From DG-33 sp964345105 (GTDB lineage Archaea; Hadarchaeota; Hadarchaeia; Hadarchaeales; Hadarchaeaceae): DNA of 35,374 nucleotides. The notes beneath the pieces are model-generated. The model was not told where the DNA came from. It made no database searches and worked only from the letters and a program-made list of their open reading frames with translations. Shown here one piece after another: positions 1 through 7,677 of the stretch. The stretch covers positions 1 to 35,374 of the forward strand of contig CAYFPZ010000045.1 in NCBI GenBank assembly GCA_964345105.1, read 5' to 3'. Positions within the stretch are counted from its first letter, which is position 1; every line of letters begins with the position of its first letter. Position numbers and translations under genes: made by a program.

Positions 1-557
1 GGCGTTCGCACCGTCAGCATCAGCACATATCCAAGCTGTGAGTCAGCCGCGCCATGAAAAACAGGTTTCGAGAACTCTAATGTGGTCCGGCTGAATTTGA
101 ACTTTTTGCCGTCCGCGACTTGTATTTCTTTCGCGATTTTCGAGTTAAGCTTCTGGAACATGTATCCCCGTTTTCGTTGGCTCAGGTTTATATCAGAATA
201 GATGTCCTTCGCTAGGATTAGCTTGCCGCGGTATAGACGCTCGGCGAGTTCTGGGGAGCTCCAAGTCCATGTCCAATCCTCGAAACTCGGGACGTAGTGG
301 TCGAAGTGGTAATGGCTTATCGTCAGTACGTCGGCGTCCCGCGCGGCGTCGATGATAATCTGCCGTGACCGAGAAAGCGCCATGTACTCCCGCTCGTGAG
401 GGCTTAATTTGAAACGCGGCCCTAGCGCAGAACCGGGGTCGACAACGAGTTTGACATCATCGGTTTCAACGAGCGTGGCCATGCTCCGAACACCAAAGCT
501 CTCGAAGGCAAGCGGCAACACTCGAATTTCGCCATTCCCCACTGGTACTGGCTCCAT
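1..557 (-). CDS. MBL-fold UPF0282 family hydrolase, C-terminus off the window
   Basis: The minus strand reads an open frame that runs off the left edge. It contains a metallo-beta-lactamase metal-binding motif (SHYHFDH) preceded by DADVLTI, and an early VVDPG segment, the layout of the archaeal UPF0282 (COG2248) predicted metal-dependent hydrolases. Their substrate is unknown. Two in-frame ATGs exist, at 581 and 557. I chose 557 because the shared TATA box at 583-592 overlaps the first one and would place transcription start near 562. It is divergent from the PAC2 gene. The catalytic domain beyond about residue 185 is not in the window. Confidence 0.82.
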   Translation of the reverse strand, partial: MEPVPVGNGEIRVLPLAFESFGVRSMATLVETDDVKLVVDPGSALGPRFKLSPHEREYMALSRSRQIIIDAARDADVLTISHYHFDHYVPSFEDWTWTWSSPELAERLYRGKLILAKDIYSDINLSQRKRGYMFQKLNSKIAKEIQVADGKKFKFSRTTLEFSKPVFHGAADSQLGYVLMLTVRT

Positions 558-582
558 GCAATCGAATCCAATTCTCTCCATG

Positions 583-592
583 AAATTTAAAT
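583..592. promoter_or_regulatory. Shared palindromic TATA box for UPF0282 and PAC2
   Basis: AAATTTAAAT lies between two divergent genes only 58 bp apart. Its centre is about 27 bp upstream of the PAC2 ATG at 616, fitting a leaderless transcript. On the other strand it is about 31 bp upstream of the ATG at 557, fitting a very short leader. A near-symmetric TATA box could serve both directions. This is inferred from spacing only. Confidence 0.5.
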
Positions 593-615
593 GCGAAGCC
601 CTCATACACCTAACC

Positions 616-1350
616 ATGCCCGTACGCGTGAACTACTTGAAGCGCCCGAAGTTCAAGAAACCAGTGCTCGTTGCAGGCTTACCTGGGATAGCACACATAG
701 GCAAACTGGCAGTCGAGTATTTGATCCACCAGCTTAGAGCAAAAAAATTTGTTGAGTTATATTCCGAGCATTTCCCCGAGTGGGTCGTCCGGGACGATGG
801 CTCGGTCAAGATGTTGAAGGTAGATCTCTCCTACTGCAAGCCAGATGGGTTAAAGCGTGATCTCTTGCTCGCTACTGCTGATGCTCAAGCGGCCTCACCA
901 GCGGGGCAGTACCGACTCACGGGTGAGATTTTAGATCTAGCAGTGCAGCATGGCGCGGATACTGTAATCACGATGGCTGCATACGTCCTTTCTCCTAATG
1001 AGGTGAAGGCGAAGGTGGTCGGGGCGGCGTCGGATGTTGAAACGGTTAAGCTCCTCAGCAAGCACGGAGTGAAACTTCTCGATAGCGGGATGATAGTGGG
1101 GATGAATGGCCTGCTTCCTGGGTTGGCCTCGGCTCGGGGCATATGTGGATTTTGTCTGCTAGGCGCTACCCGAGGAGGGCTGCTCGATGTCGGGGCAGCG
1201 GAATCCGTTCTCCGAGCTTTGAGTGATGTGCTGGGGTTCAAGCTGGATTTGGAAGAACTCCACAAGCACGCGGCGACTTTGCCTAAGTTCAAGCCGCCTA
1301 GGCTCAGACTGCCGAGTGGCATCGAGGAAGAGGTCAGCTACATCCGGTGA
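616..1350 (+). CDS. PAC2 family proteasome assembly chaperone homologue (PbaB-like)
   Basis: The 244-aa protein carries the PAC2 (COG2047) pattern: an N-terminal LVAGLPGIAHIGKLAVEYLI segment, then FPEWVV, a Y-R-LTGEILD-HGADTVITMAAYV strand-helix unit, and GMNGLLPGLA. Archaeal family members (PbaA/PbaB) are ATP-independent chaperones linked to 20S proteasome assembly, in the cytoplasm. A longer frame opens at 409, but that extension overlaps the divergent UPF0282 gene. The ATG at 616 is correctly spaced from the TATA box at 583-592, so I take the shorter start. No proteasome gene is adjacent, so the specific partner is unknown. Confidence 0.85.
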   Translation: MPVRVNYLKRPKFKKPVLVAGLPGIAHIGKLAVEYLIHQLRAKKFVELYSEHFPEWVVRDDGSVKMLKVDLSYCKPDGLKRDLLLATADAQAASPAGQYRLTGEILDLAVQHGADTVITMAAYVLSPNEVKAKVVGAASDVETVKLLSKHGVKLLDSGMIVGMNGLLPGLASARGICGFCLLGATRGGLLDVGAAESVLRALSDVLGFKLDLEELHKHAATLPKFKPPRLRLPSGIEEEVSYIR

Positions 1351-1406
1351 CAATTTTCACGGCTGAAGCACGAGCGATTTCTCGCTCGATCCTATTCTAA
1401 GTTGAG

Positions 1407-1414
1407 AATTTAAG
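1407..1414 (+). promoter_or_regulatory. TATA box of the M29 aminopeptidase gene
   Basis: AATTTAAG is centred about 25 bp upstream of the ATG at 1435. There is no Shine-Dalgarno sequence before that ATG, so the mRNA is probably leaderless. Confidence 0.45.
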
Positions 1415-1434
1415 TCTTAGAAATTAAGAATGAA

Positions 1435-2592
1435 ATGGGCGCTCAAATGTTTGGGGAATTATCGAATAGGGAAATGGGAAATTTGGCAAGGAATTTTGTA
1501 AGGCGCTCGATGAGAATAGGGAAAAAGCGCAACGGCAGGCATGATGCCGTAAGGATAATTTACAATCGCATTGATCCAAGCTGTGAAAAATTTGCCCTTA
1601 AAGTTGAAGAGGAGTGCTGGCGGGTGGGCGCGCACACGCTATTGCTCGGCTACTCATCCAAGAGAGCGAAGATAAAATATACGCTGACCCCCGAAAAATC
1701 CCTGCGTGAGATGAGCCCGTTCGCGGAGGCAATAGCGAGGCGAGCAGACACGTTGATATTCATCGGAGAGGAGGACGAGCCAAACTGGGCGAGGGGCCTC
1801 ACTGCGAAAGTAAAACTCACGGCCCCTGTTCGGGAAAAACTTCACGATATTGCTGATAGGAGGAAGACTCGGTGGGCATACTTCGGCTGGCCCATTCCAG
1901 GGGCAGCTCGAGCTTACAGTTGCGCGGTAAAGAAGTTTAGGAGGATTTTTTTCGACAGCATTCGGAAAACTTTTACGCCTGAACTCCTCAAACTTTGCAA
2001 ATTTTATAATAATGCGCTAGCTGGAAAAAATGAAGTTCGAATAACCGCGACAGATGGTACGGATTTGACTTTCCGAATAAAAGGCCGCCCAGTGCTGGTC
2101 GACGATGGAATAATTTCTAACAAAGACATTTCGCGCGGTGACGTTGGGGTGAACATCCCAGCAGGTGAGGTTTTCATTGCACCGCTTGAGACTAGTGCGG
2201 ATGGAAAGATATTATTTGAAAAGGTTGCGATCCCAGGATTTGGAAAAATTGACGGGTTAGAGTTCAAGTTTAGGAGGGGCAAGGTAGTGAGTTACAAAGC
2301 GGTACGCGGCAGGGAGAACTTCACCAAATTCCTCAAGGCGAACACGGGCGAAAAGGACCGCATCGGGGAGTTCGGTATAGGCACAAATCCTGGTGCGGCT
2401 TACACTGGGGGAAGCATAATCATCGACGAGAAGATTTTCGGCACGATTCACATCGCCATAGGCAACAACCGCGGAGCCTACCACGGTAAAAATCGAGCTT
2501 CCAGCCATCTCGACCTCATCAAAGACATGCGGCAGGGGCAAGTTTTAGTGGATGACGAGCTCGTCATGAACCAGGGTAAGCCCGCTCGATAG
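1435..2592 (+). CDS. M29 family metallo-aminopeptidase (aminopeptidase T/AmpS-like)
   Basis: The 385-aa protein has the usual M29 length and its full co-catalytic metal set: E245 in IPAGEVF, E312 in IGEFGIGTNP, H339, Y349 in the HIAIGNNRGAYHG block, and H358/D360 in the SSHLD segment. M29 enzymes are dimeric dinuclear-metal exopeptidases that remove N-terminal residues from peptides in the cytoplasm. The N-terminal 200 residues are the family's oligomerisation domain. The gene stands alone, with its own TATA box, and ends in TAG. Substrate preference cannot be told from sequence. Confidence 0.9.
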   Translation: MGAQMFGELSNREMGNLARNFVRRSMRIGKKRNGRHDAVRIIYNRIDPSCEKFALKVEEECWRVGAHTLLLGYSSKRAKIKYTLTPEKSLREMSPFAEAIARRADTLIFIGEEDEPNWARGLTAKVKLTAPVREKLHDIADRRKTRWAYFGWPIPGAARAYSCAVKKFRRIFFDSIRKTFTPELLKLCKFYNNALAGKNEVRITATDGTDLTFRIKGRPVLVDDGIISNKDISRGDVGVNIPAGEVFIAPLETSADGKILFEKVAIPGFGKIDGLEFKFRRGKVVSYKAVRGRENFTKFLKANTGEKDRIGEFGIGTNPGAAYTGGSIIIDEKIFGTIHIAIGNNRGAYHGKNRASSHLDLIKDMRQGQVLVDDELVMNQGKPAR

Positions 2593-2703
2593 TAGGTTAC
2601 AACGTCGATCATGATTTGAGTAAATAGAAAGTTTGTGCTTCTGTGCAAAGTGATTTATTCTGACTCCACGAAAGGTATCGGGGAAAAAGTTGGCGGGGAA
2701 TCG

Positions 2704-3879
2704 ATGGAAATAATTTTCACGATTATATTTATTTTGGCCGTGGTGTGGGGTGTTGGGCTATTTTTTGAAAAGTTTGGTCAACCTCTTATTTTGGGGGAGC
2801 TCATAGCGGGACTGGTCATCGGTCCGTCGCTCTTGGGCCTTGTTGGGCCCCCAGGAGCTATTTTTGTATGGACCCCAGCTTTTGACATCCTTACCAAGTT
2901 AGGGATGTTTTTCCTGATTTTCTATGCAGGGCTAATAACCGATCCAAAAAAGTTGTGGAAGAGGGTAAAGACTTTTTTTGGGGTGGGGATAGCGGGCACT
3001 CTCGTGCCTCTTCTTTTCGGGTGGCTCGTCACTTGGTTTTTTACACACGATTTTTGGATAGCGCTCATCATGGGGCTTGCCATCTCGGGTACTTCTCTTG
3101 TTACTAAAGTGAGGATACTCGGTGACTTGGGTATCCTAAGATCTAAAGTGGGGTATACGATGATGGGCGGAGCGATGGTGGACAATATTTTCACGTTCAT
3201 CATACTCGCCGTAGTCATCAAGGTGATAACAGGGGGGATAGTGGGTTCTTTGGACGTGTTTTATACAGTGACGTTGGTGGTGGCCTTCTTCGGAATCGCA
3301 CTGATTATCGGCTATCTTATCTATCCACGAGTTGGAAAGTTATTCGTCCATCCAGGGGCGAGAGGTTTTACGTTTGCCCTCGTCATGGGTCTGCTTATTG
3401 CGGGCATCGGACAGATAATGGGGCTGCACTTCATTATTGGTGCATATCTAGCAGGCTTGTTTGTGCGGGAGGAGTTCGTGGGCGGAGCATTTCGGGAATT
3501 GGGCAGGCGCTTTCAGACCCTCAGTCACGGCTTTCTGGGGCCCATATTTATCGTAAGCGTGGCTTTTCATGTGAGCTTTGGCGTGTTCGAAACACACACT
3601 CTGTTCCTGATAGTGCTCATCATAGCGGCGATGGCTGGAAAGGTGATAGGGGCGGGCGGCGGAGCATATCTCACCGGTTTGAAAAAAAGAGAAGCACTCA
3701 CCGTCGGCGTAGGGATGAACGGGCGTGGAACGGTGGAACTCATCTTGGCAATGGTTGGTCTTGAGATTGGGCTCCTTGCCGATGTTCATGTGTCCTTGCT
3801 CGTTTTCACGGCATTTGCGACCACCCTAATAACTCCAATAGGGTTAAAGTACATGCTCCGAAAACACCGTAAAAAGTAG
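2704..3879 (+). CDS. CPA2-family cation/proton antiporter, membrane domain only
   Basis: The 391-aa protein has about 12 hydrophobic segments and the CPA2 (KefB/NapA/GerN) signatures: FGQPLILGELIAGLVIGPSLLG near the N-terminus, a GTSLVTKVRIL unwound-helix segment, and GMNGRGTVELILAMVG near the C-terminus. It exchanges Na+ or K+ for H+ across the cell membrane. No C-terminal RCK/TrkA_N domain is present, so it is the stand-alone type. The frame is open from 2635, but the first 23 residues are polar and unlike the family, so I start at ATG 2704 behind GGGGAA. The ion-binding pair normally read as Asp-Asp in helix 5 appears here as Asp-Asn (GGAMVDNIF). The gene ends in TAG. Confidence 0.85.
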   Translation: MEIIFTIIFILAVVWGVGLFFEKFGQPLILGELIAGLVIGPSLLGLVGPPGAIFVWTPAFDILTKLGMFFLIFYAGLITDPKKLWKRVKTFFGVGIAGTLVPLLFGWLVTWFFTHDFWIALIMGLAISGTSLVTKVRILGDLGILRSKVGYTMMGGAMVDNIFTFIILAVVIKVITGGIVGSLDVFYTVTLVVAFFGIALIIGYLIYPRVGKLFVHPGARGFTFALVMGLLIAGIGQIMGLHFIIGAYLAGLFVREEFVGGAFRELGRRFQTLSHGFLGPIFIVSVAFHVSFGVFETHTLFLIVLIIAAMAGKVIGAGGGAYLTGLKKREALTVGVGMNGRGTVELILAMVGLEIGLLADVHVSLLVFTAFATTLITPIGLKYMLRKHRKK

Positions 3880-4207
3880 TAAAGCCCACTGCCGAGTGTG
3901 CTCAAAACAAATTTTATTTTCACCAAAACGTCAACCCTAACTGGGTTTATTCAGTTCGGCGCAGCGGACTGATTTCAATCGTCTCACGGAACATTACTGG
4001 GAGTTCTTCGTGGCCTACTAGAGGCATAACATAAACATCTAGAGCTGGATTTTAACAGAAAGGTGTGGCTGGCGTCTTCGCTGCGATATCCATTTTACTA
4101 CAGGTAGAAGCACGGGCCGAAAATCGAAAAGACGATAAAAATATTTGGTGGGTGCTAGGGTAAGCCTAGTCAGTGAGAGGCAACTTGGGGTAACTCTGCG
4201 AACATGA
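3880..4207. other. Intergenic region without a recognised gene
   Basis: I find no convincing coding frame, tRNA or known RNA in this stretch. It holds a strong TATA-like AAAAATATTT at 4137-4146, followed by a small hairpin, CTAGG-GTAAG-CCTAG, at about 4156-4170. A short transcript could start there, but no RNA family is recognised. Confidence 0.4.
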
Positions 4208-4223
4208 TTTAAAAAAAGAAAAA
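4208..4223 (-). terminator. Oligo-T terminator of the small membrane protein gene
   Basis: Read on the minus strand, two T runs (five and seven T) begin about 13 nt after the stop codon of the gene at 4237-4617. Such U-tracts are the usual archaeal termination signal. Confidence 0.5.
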
Positions 4224-4236
4224 GGAAGGGCAGATT

Positions 4237-4617
4237 TTACCCGCCCTTCGCAGCTTCGTATATTGCCCTCAGTGCAATGATCAGAGCAGCTGCGCCTACA
4301 AGCGTCGTTATGTTTGCTGCTAGCTGAGTGAGCTCCGTCGGTATGCTGACTCCAGTTTCTGGTATCAGCATCTGCATGCCTAGAACGGTAACGACGAAAG
4401 CAATAGTGGCCAGCAGGAAGTGGGTACTCTCGCGAGCCGTTATGTTGAGAAGTCCAACGACCACTCCCAAAACCGCAAGCACCACAAATAGCCAATCTGA
4501 AGGCGACATGAACGCTGCAACTAAAGCTATTATTAATCCTATATAGAATGCTGCTGGACCTATTAGGGCAATTCTTTTAACAGCCTTTTCCCTTGCCAGG
4601 TTCAACCCTCCATGCAA
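4237..4617 (-). CDS. Small archaeal membrane protein of unknown function
   Basis: The 126-aa protein has four hydrophobic segments, at about residues 17-36, 41-60, 66-85 and 100-120, short loops and a basic N-terminus. I do not recognise a named family. Similar four-helix proteins are frequent in archaeal genomes without known function. The ATG at 4617 follows a TATA box at 4634-4645 by about 22 bp with no Shine-Dalgarno sequence, so it is probably leaderless. A T-rich terminator follows the stop. Confidence 0.7.
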   Translation of the reverse strand: MHGGLNLAREKAVKRIALIGPAAFYIGLIIALVAAFMSPSDWLFVVLAVLGVVVGLLNITARESTHFLLATIAFVVTVLGMQMLIPETGVSIPTELTQLAANITTLVGAAALIIALRAIYEAAKGG

Positions 4618-4633
4618 AGTTGATTTGCCCCTC

Positions 4634-4645
4634 TTTTAAAGTATA
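4634..4645 (-). promoter_or_regulatory. TATA box for the small membrane protein gene
   Basis: On the minus strand this reads TATACTTTAAAA, about 22 bp upstream of the ATG at 4617. The match to the archaeal TTTAWA element is good. Confidence 0.45.
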
Positions 4646-4815
4646 TGGTAGTGCTTTTTGGAAGTATAACCAGTATTTTGTATCAAAATAGTCGAGTTCA
4701 AGGTAAAATGCCGCAGAAACCATCTAGTCTGAAAAATTGGGGTTGCGATGAACCATTTTTTAATCAATAAAGTTAAAGTTTTTAGTCTCTACAATACCAG
4801 AGCAGGTGGTGGATC

Positions 4816-4923
4816 ATGGGGAAGCGACCTCGAAAATGGAAGAAGAAGGGCCATATGCGCTGGAAGTGGGTACGTAAGCGCATGCGGCGGAAGCTCCGCA
4901 GGATCAAGCAGAGAAAAGCGTAG
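4816..4923 (+). CDS. rpl41e: Ribosomal protein eL41
   Basis: A 35-codon frame encodes an extremely basic peptide, MGKRPRKWKKKGH, followed by MRWKWVRKRMRRKLRR and ending QRKA. The second half matches the eL41 consensus (MRxKWxxKRxRRLxRxRRK), a single helix bridging the ribosomal subunits. The ATG at 4816 follows an AGGTGGT Shine-Dalgarno sequence by six bases. An internal ATG would give a 22-aa protein closer to the usual 25 aa, so the N-terminal extension is either a lineage feature or a mis-start. It ends in TAG. The gene is very short and easily missed by automated callers. Confidence 0.85.
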   Translation: MGKRPRKWKKKGHMRWKWVRKRMRRKLRRIKQRKA

Positions 4924-5049
4924 TTTGATTAACACTCTAGTTTATCGCGGTAAAACCCCGTTGATCAACACACCCCGTTAATTATTGCAAACGTGAGCGG
5001 GCCAGCAAGGTTTTTATGTTGGATGGATAATCCAACTAAGGGGAACAGC

Positions 5050-5790
5050 GTGCTTGAGGAAATAATGTTTGTCCTCGGCGTCTTTGCGTTCGGCTTACTG
5101 GCTCTATACCTGATTAGCATTTTCAGAGCTCAAATCATTCGTGGGTGGAAAAGAGGAGCGGCAAAGCTGTGGGGGGTCGGGGCGCCAGAGCGGGTATTGG
5201 CTAGGCGCATCAAGCTATTCATCCTGTTTGGGGTATTGTTTATCGCTTTGAGCAAATTGTTGTACCTCGGTGGTGTGACCTTTCCGAACTTCGAGCTAAT
5301 AATCCCAACGCTGGTCGTCGTTGGCTGCTTCTCACTCCCCGTTGGCAGTGGAGGTTCTTGGCGGTTCTTGACGCGGTATTTCGGAGTGATTGCGCTCGCT
5401 AGCGTCTTTTTCATAGACATCGTCTTCTGGGGCTTCAAGAGCATCTACGTCTTCACGTGGTCAGGTTTTATCATTTGTTGGCTTCTCGGGATGCGCAACA
5501 AGCTCTCGATGTTTGGCCGATTCACACGCCTGCTCTACCGCACCACGCTCACGGCCGCGGTTGCGATCATCGCGTTTGACATCTACACAGCTTTTGGATG
5601 GGCCATGCTCACCGGCGCAGGACTAACGGCCGTTTTCATCGCCCAATTGCCCTTCACGCTTTATCACCTCTCATCACTCGTGTTCGTGCCACCGCTAGTC
5701 GGGCTGGCCAAGGCAATGACGAAGGTCAAGGTGCAAGTTCCGGTTACGGTCTCGGTAAAACGCGGAGTTGGAGTTCGAGAGAGCGTATGA
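5050..5790 (+). CDS. Polytopic membrane protein, possibly an ECF-type S component
   Basis: About 246 aa with seven or so hydrophobic segments. The C-terminal part (FIAQLPFTLYHLSSLVFVPPL) resembles the last helices of energy-coupling-factor substrate-binding (S) subunits. The next gene, a DUF4430 protein, is translationally close. DUF4430 is the fold of the transcobalamin C-terminal domain, so a vitamin-uptake role is suggested, not shown. A TATA-like GTTTTTATG at about 5010-5018 puts transcription start near 5037. The frame's first GTG at 4993 is therefore unlikely; GTG 5050 or ATG 5065 (behind GAGGA) are the realistic starts. No ECF ATPase or T subunit is nearby. Confidence 0.6.
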   Translation: MLEEIMFVLGVFAFGLLALYLISIFRAQIIRGWKRGAAKLWGVGAPERVLARRIKLFILFGVLFIALSKLLYLGGVTFPNFELIIPTLVVVGCFSLPVGSGGSWRFLTRYFGVIALASVFFIDIVFWGFKSIYVFTWSGFIICWLLGMRNKLSMFGRFTRLLYRTTLTAAVAIIAFDIYTAFGWAMLTGAGLTAVFIAQLPFTLYHLSSLVFVPPLVGLAKAMTKVKVQVPVTVSVKRGVGVRESV

Positions 5791-5802
5791 GGAGGTGAAG
5801 AG

Positions 5803-6204
5803 GTGAAAAAGAGGGAGAGAAAGTTCATCGGCCAGATTGCGGAATTGCTTATAGTGGTCGGGTTCGTGTGCTTTGCCGCTGGTTTTGTGTTGGCAGAGGG
5901 AGCAAAAGCACAAACAGCACAGTATGCATACGGCGAGAACATGGAGGTTAACGTGAGCATTCCGGACCTAGGTATCGACCAGCAGGTGCAGCTTTACAAA
6001 GGGATGTCGCCGTTCGATGCAATTTTGAGGGTTACCAGCGTTAAGACCGACTACTACGTGGACATGGGCTCAGTAGTGGCCGAGATTGGCGGGAAAGCGC
6101 AGTTCTGGGGATACAAGGTGAACGGTGAGACACCAGTGGTAGCGATGCAGGACTACCAGCTTCGTGATGGGGACAACCTTCTGATTTTCAAGCTTGAGTG
6201 GTGA
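5803..6204 (+). CDS. Secreted or membrane-anchored DUF4430 domain protein
   Basis: The 133-aa protein has a basic N-terminus, a hydrophobic anchor or signal at about residues 12-32, then an external beta-rich domain. Its end, WGYKVNGETPVVAMQDYQLRDGDNLL-F-LEW, is typical of DUF4430, the transcobalamin-like C-terminal fold found in gut proteins and bacterial surface proteins. The GTG start is fixed by a perfect GGAGGTGA Shine-Dalgarno sequence at 5791-5798, four bases away and 12 nt after the preceding stop, so the pair forms an operon. The 3' end overlaps the convergent DUF4443 regulator by 17 nt. Ligand unknown. Confidence 0.7.
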   Translation: MKKRERKFIGQIAELLIVVGFVCFAAGFVLAEGAKAQTAQYAYGENMEVNVSIPDLGIDQQVQLYKGMSPFDAILRVTSVKTDYYVDMGSVVAEIGGKAQFWGYKVNGETPVVAMQDYQLRDGDNLLIFKLEW

Positions 6205-6760
6205 GGGTCCGCGACGCTGCCCTCGCCCCGGCCTCGGCAGGAACGATATCGTTAGCGGTGCCGATTATGATTACATCTCCTTCGCGAGGCTTGAATGTTT
6301 TAATTATGGTTTCGCTATTTATCTTCCCCACCTTGATGAATCCATCCGGAAACTGAAGTTTACCTCCTTTAAATATGAGCACCGTCGCCCCTTGCGCGCC
6401 GACTTTTATGGCTTCATCTCGCTGTTCGATACCCCGCTTGATTTTTTTCGCCGCGCCGCGAACAATCGTAGCGACATCAACCTTTCCCACGGTTAGATTG
6501 CCTATATCGACCTGCACGAACTCAAGGGGCCTGCCGAGTGAACGTTTGCCTTTGGCAGTGAGCGCATGCCCACCCCGCGATGAGGTGATTAATCCCTGCT
6601 TCTTCAATTGGTTAAGGATCGTGCGTATGCTGCCTTCACCTACCCCGAGCTCTCCGGCAAGTTGTTTACGACCGATCCTTTTGTGCTTCGCTATGAGCTC
6701 AAGCGCTCTGCGAACGTGAACCTCGGCAAAGCGTGGCAGGGGCCCGATAGCTCGGGACAT
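6188..6760 (-). CDS. HTH regulator with DUF4443 domain, last gene of the argJBDF operon
   Basis: The 190-aa protein has an N-terminal winged helix (about residues 8-75, with IGRKQLAGELGVGEGSIRTIL as the HTH) and a C-terminal DUF4443 domain (about 80-180, GDVIIIGTANDIVPAEAGARAA). This is an archaeal family (COG1497-like) without a characterised ligand that I know of. Its ATG shares one base with the argF stop (TAATG), so it is translationally coupled to argF. Position suggests that it controls arginine genes, perhaps sensing an intermediate in the DUF4443 domain; this is inference. It overlaps the convergent DUF4430 gene by 17 nt. Confidence 0.75.
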   Translation of the reverse strand: MSRAIGPLPRFAEVHVRRALELIAKHKRIGRKQLAGELGVGEGSIRTILNQLKKQGLITSSRGGHALTAKGKRSLGRPLEFVQVDIGNLTVGKVDVATIVRGAAKKIKRGIEQRDEAIKVGAQGATVLIFKGGKLQFPDGFIKVGKINSETIIKTFKPREGDVIIIGTANDIVPAEAGARAASRTLTTQA

Positions 6761-7677
6761 TACATCGCCGTGTAGAGGATTGCTTTTTGAACATGCAATT
6801 TATTTTCAACCTGATCCCAAACGACAGATCGGGGGCCATCTATAACTTCGGTCGTGATCTCTTGCCCACGATGCGCGGGTAGGCAGTGCATAACGATAGC
6901 ATCATCTTTTGCGAGCTTCAGGAGCTTGGCGTTGATTTGATATCCTTTGAAAGCTCTCAAACGCTTTTGTGCCTCCTTCTCTTGACCCATTGAAACCCAC
7001 ACATCGGAGTAGACGATGTCTGCGTTAGTAACAGCTTTTTTCGGATCATTCAAAATTTCTATCTTTGCTCCACTTTTGACCGCGTTCTTTTTTGCTTGTT
7101 TTACAACTTCAGCGGGTGGCCCATACCCTTTGGGGCATGCGGCAGAAATATTCATGCCGACGAGCGTGCAGCCGAGCAATAGAGAATTACATACGTTGTT
7201 TCCATCACCTACCCAAGCTAGTTTAAGCCCTTTGAGTTTGCCTTTGCGCTCGCGAATCGTGAACAGGTCGGCGAGTGTTTGACAGGGATGTTCTAGCGGA
7301 CTTAAGGCATTTATCACGGGAATAGTGCTGTTTTTTGACAACTCGATAAGATAATTATGGGATGTAACTCTAGCGACTATGCCGTGAACATACCTACTCA
7401 GAGTCCTAGCCGTATCCGCTATCGTTTCTCCCCTGCTGAGTTGCAACTCTTGAGCGTTGAGAAATAAGGGGTTACCTCCCAGCTCATGAATTCCGGTTTC
7501 AAAAGATACCCTCGTGCGCGTTGATGGTTTTTCAAATATCAGAACAATTGTTTTGCCCTTTAGTTCATCTGAGAGGATTCTATTCAACCTTTGTTTCTTA
7601 AAGTAACTTGCCCGATCCAAGAGAGAATCAATTTCCTCTGGACTCAGGTCCTGCATGGAGAGAAAGTGTTTAACCAT
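6760..7677 (-). CDS. argF: Ornithine carbamoyltransferase
   Basis: About 305 aa, full length. It converts ornithine and carbamoyl phosphate to citrulline. The carbamoyl-phosphate loop STRTR lies at about residues 52-56, HPCQ at 130-133, the ornithine-side SMG loop near 230 and HCLPAHRG near 264-271, all intact. The ATG at 7677 shares one base with the argD stop (TGATG). A GTG three bases upstream is also in frame. Downstream it is coupled to the DUF4443 regulator. Confidence 0.95.
   Translation of the reverse strand: MVKHFLSMQDLSPEEIDSLLDRASYFKKQRLNRILSDELKGKTIVLIFEKPSTRTRVSFETGIHELGGNPLFLNAQELQLSRGETIADTARTLSRYVHGIVARVTSHNYLIELSKNSTIPVINALSPLEHPCQTLADLFTIRERKGKLKGLKLAWVGDGNNVCNSLLLGCTLVGMNISAACPKGYGPPAEVVKQAKKNAVKSGAKIEILNDPKKAVTNADIVYSDVWVSMGQEKEAQKRLRAFKGYQINAKLLKLAKDDAIVMHCLPAHRGQEITTEVIDGPRSVVWDQVENKLHVQKAILYTAM

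Noticed and set aside
409..615. Longer N-terminus for the PAC2 protein
   Set aside because: The extension overlaps the divergent UPF0282 gene and lies upstream of the TATA box.
3945..4060. Possible tRNA
   Set aside because: No GGTTCGAATCC-type T arm or acceptor stem pairing could be built.
4940..4980. GTTGATCAAC palindrome and nearby TTGATTAACAC repeat
   Set aside because: Short and with no clear gene partner; not enough to call an operator.
4748..4981. 77-aa plus-strand reading frame
   Set aside because: Low-complexity Gly/Ser/Arg shadow of the eL41 gene in another frame; the eL41 frame has the Shine-Dalgarno sequence and family match.
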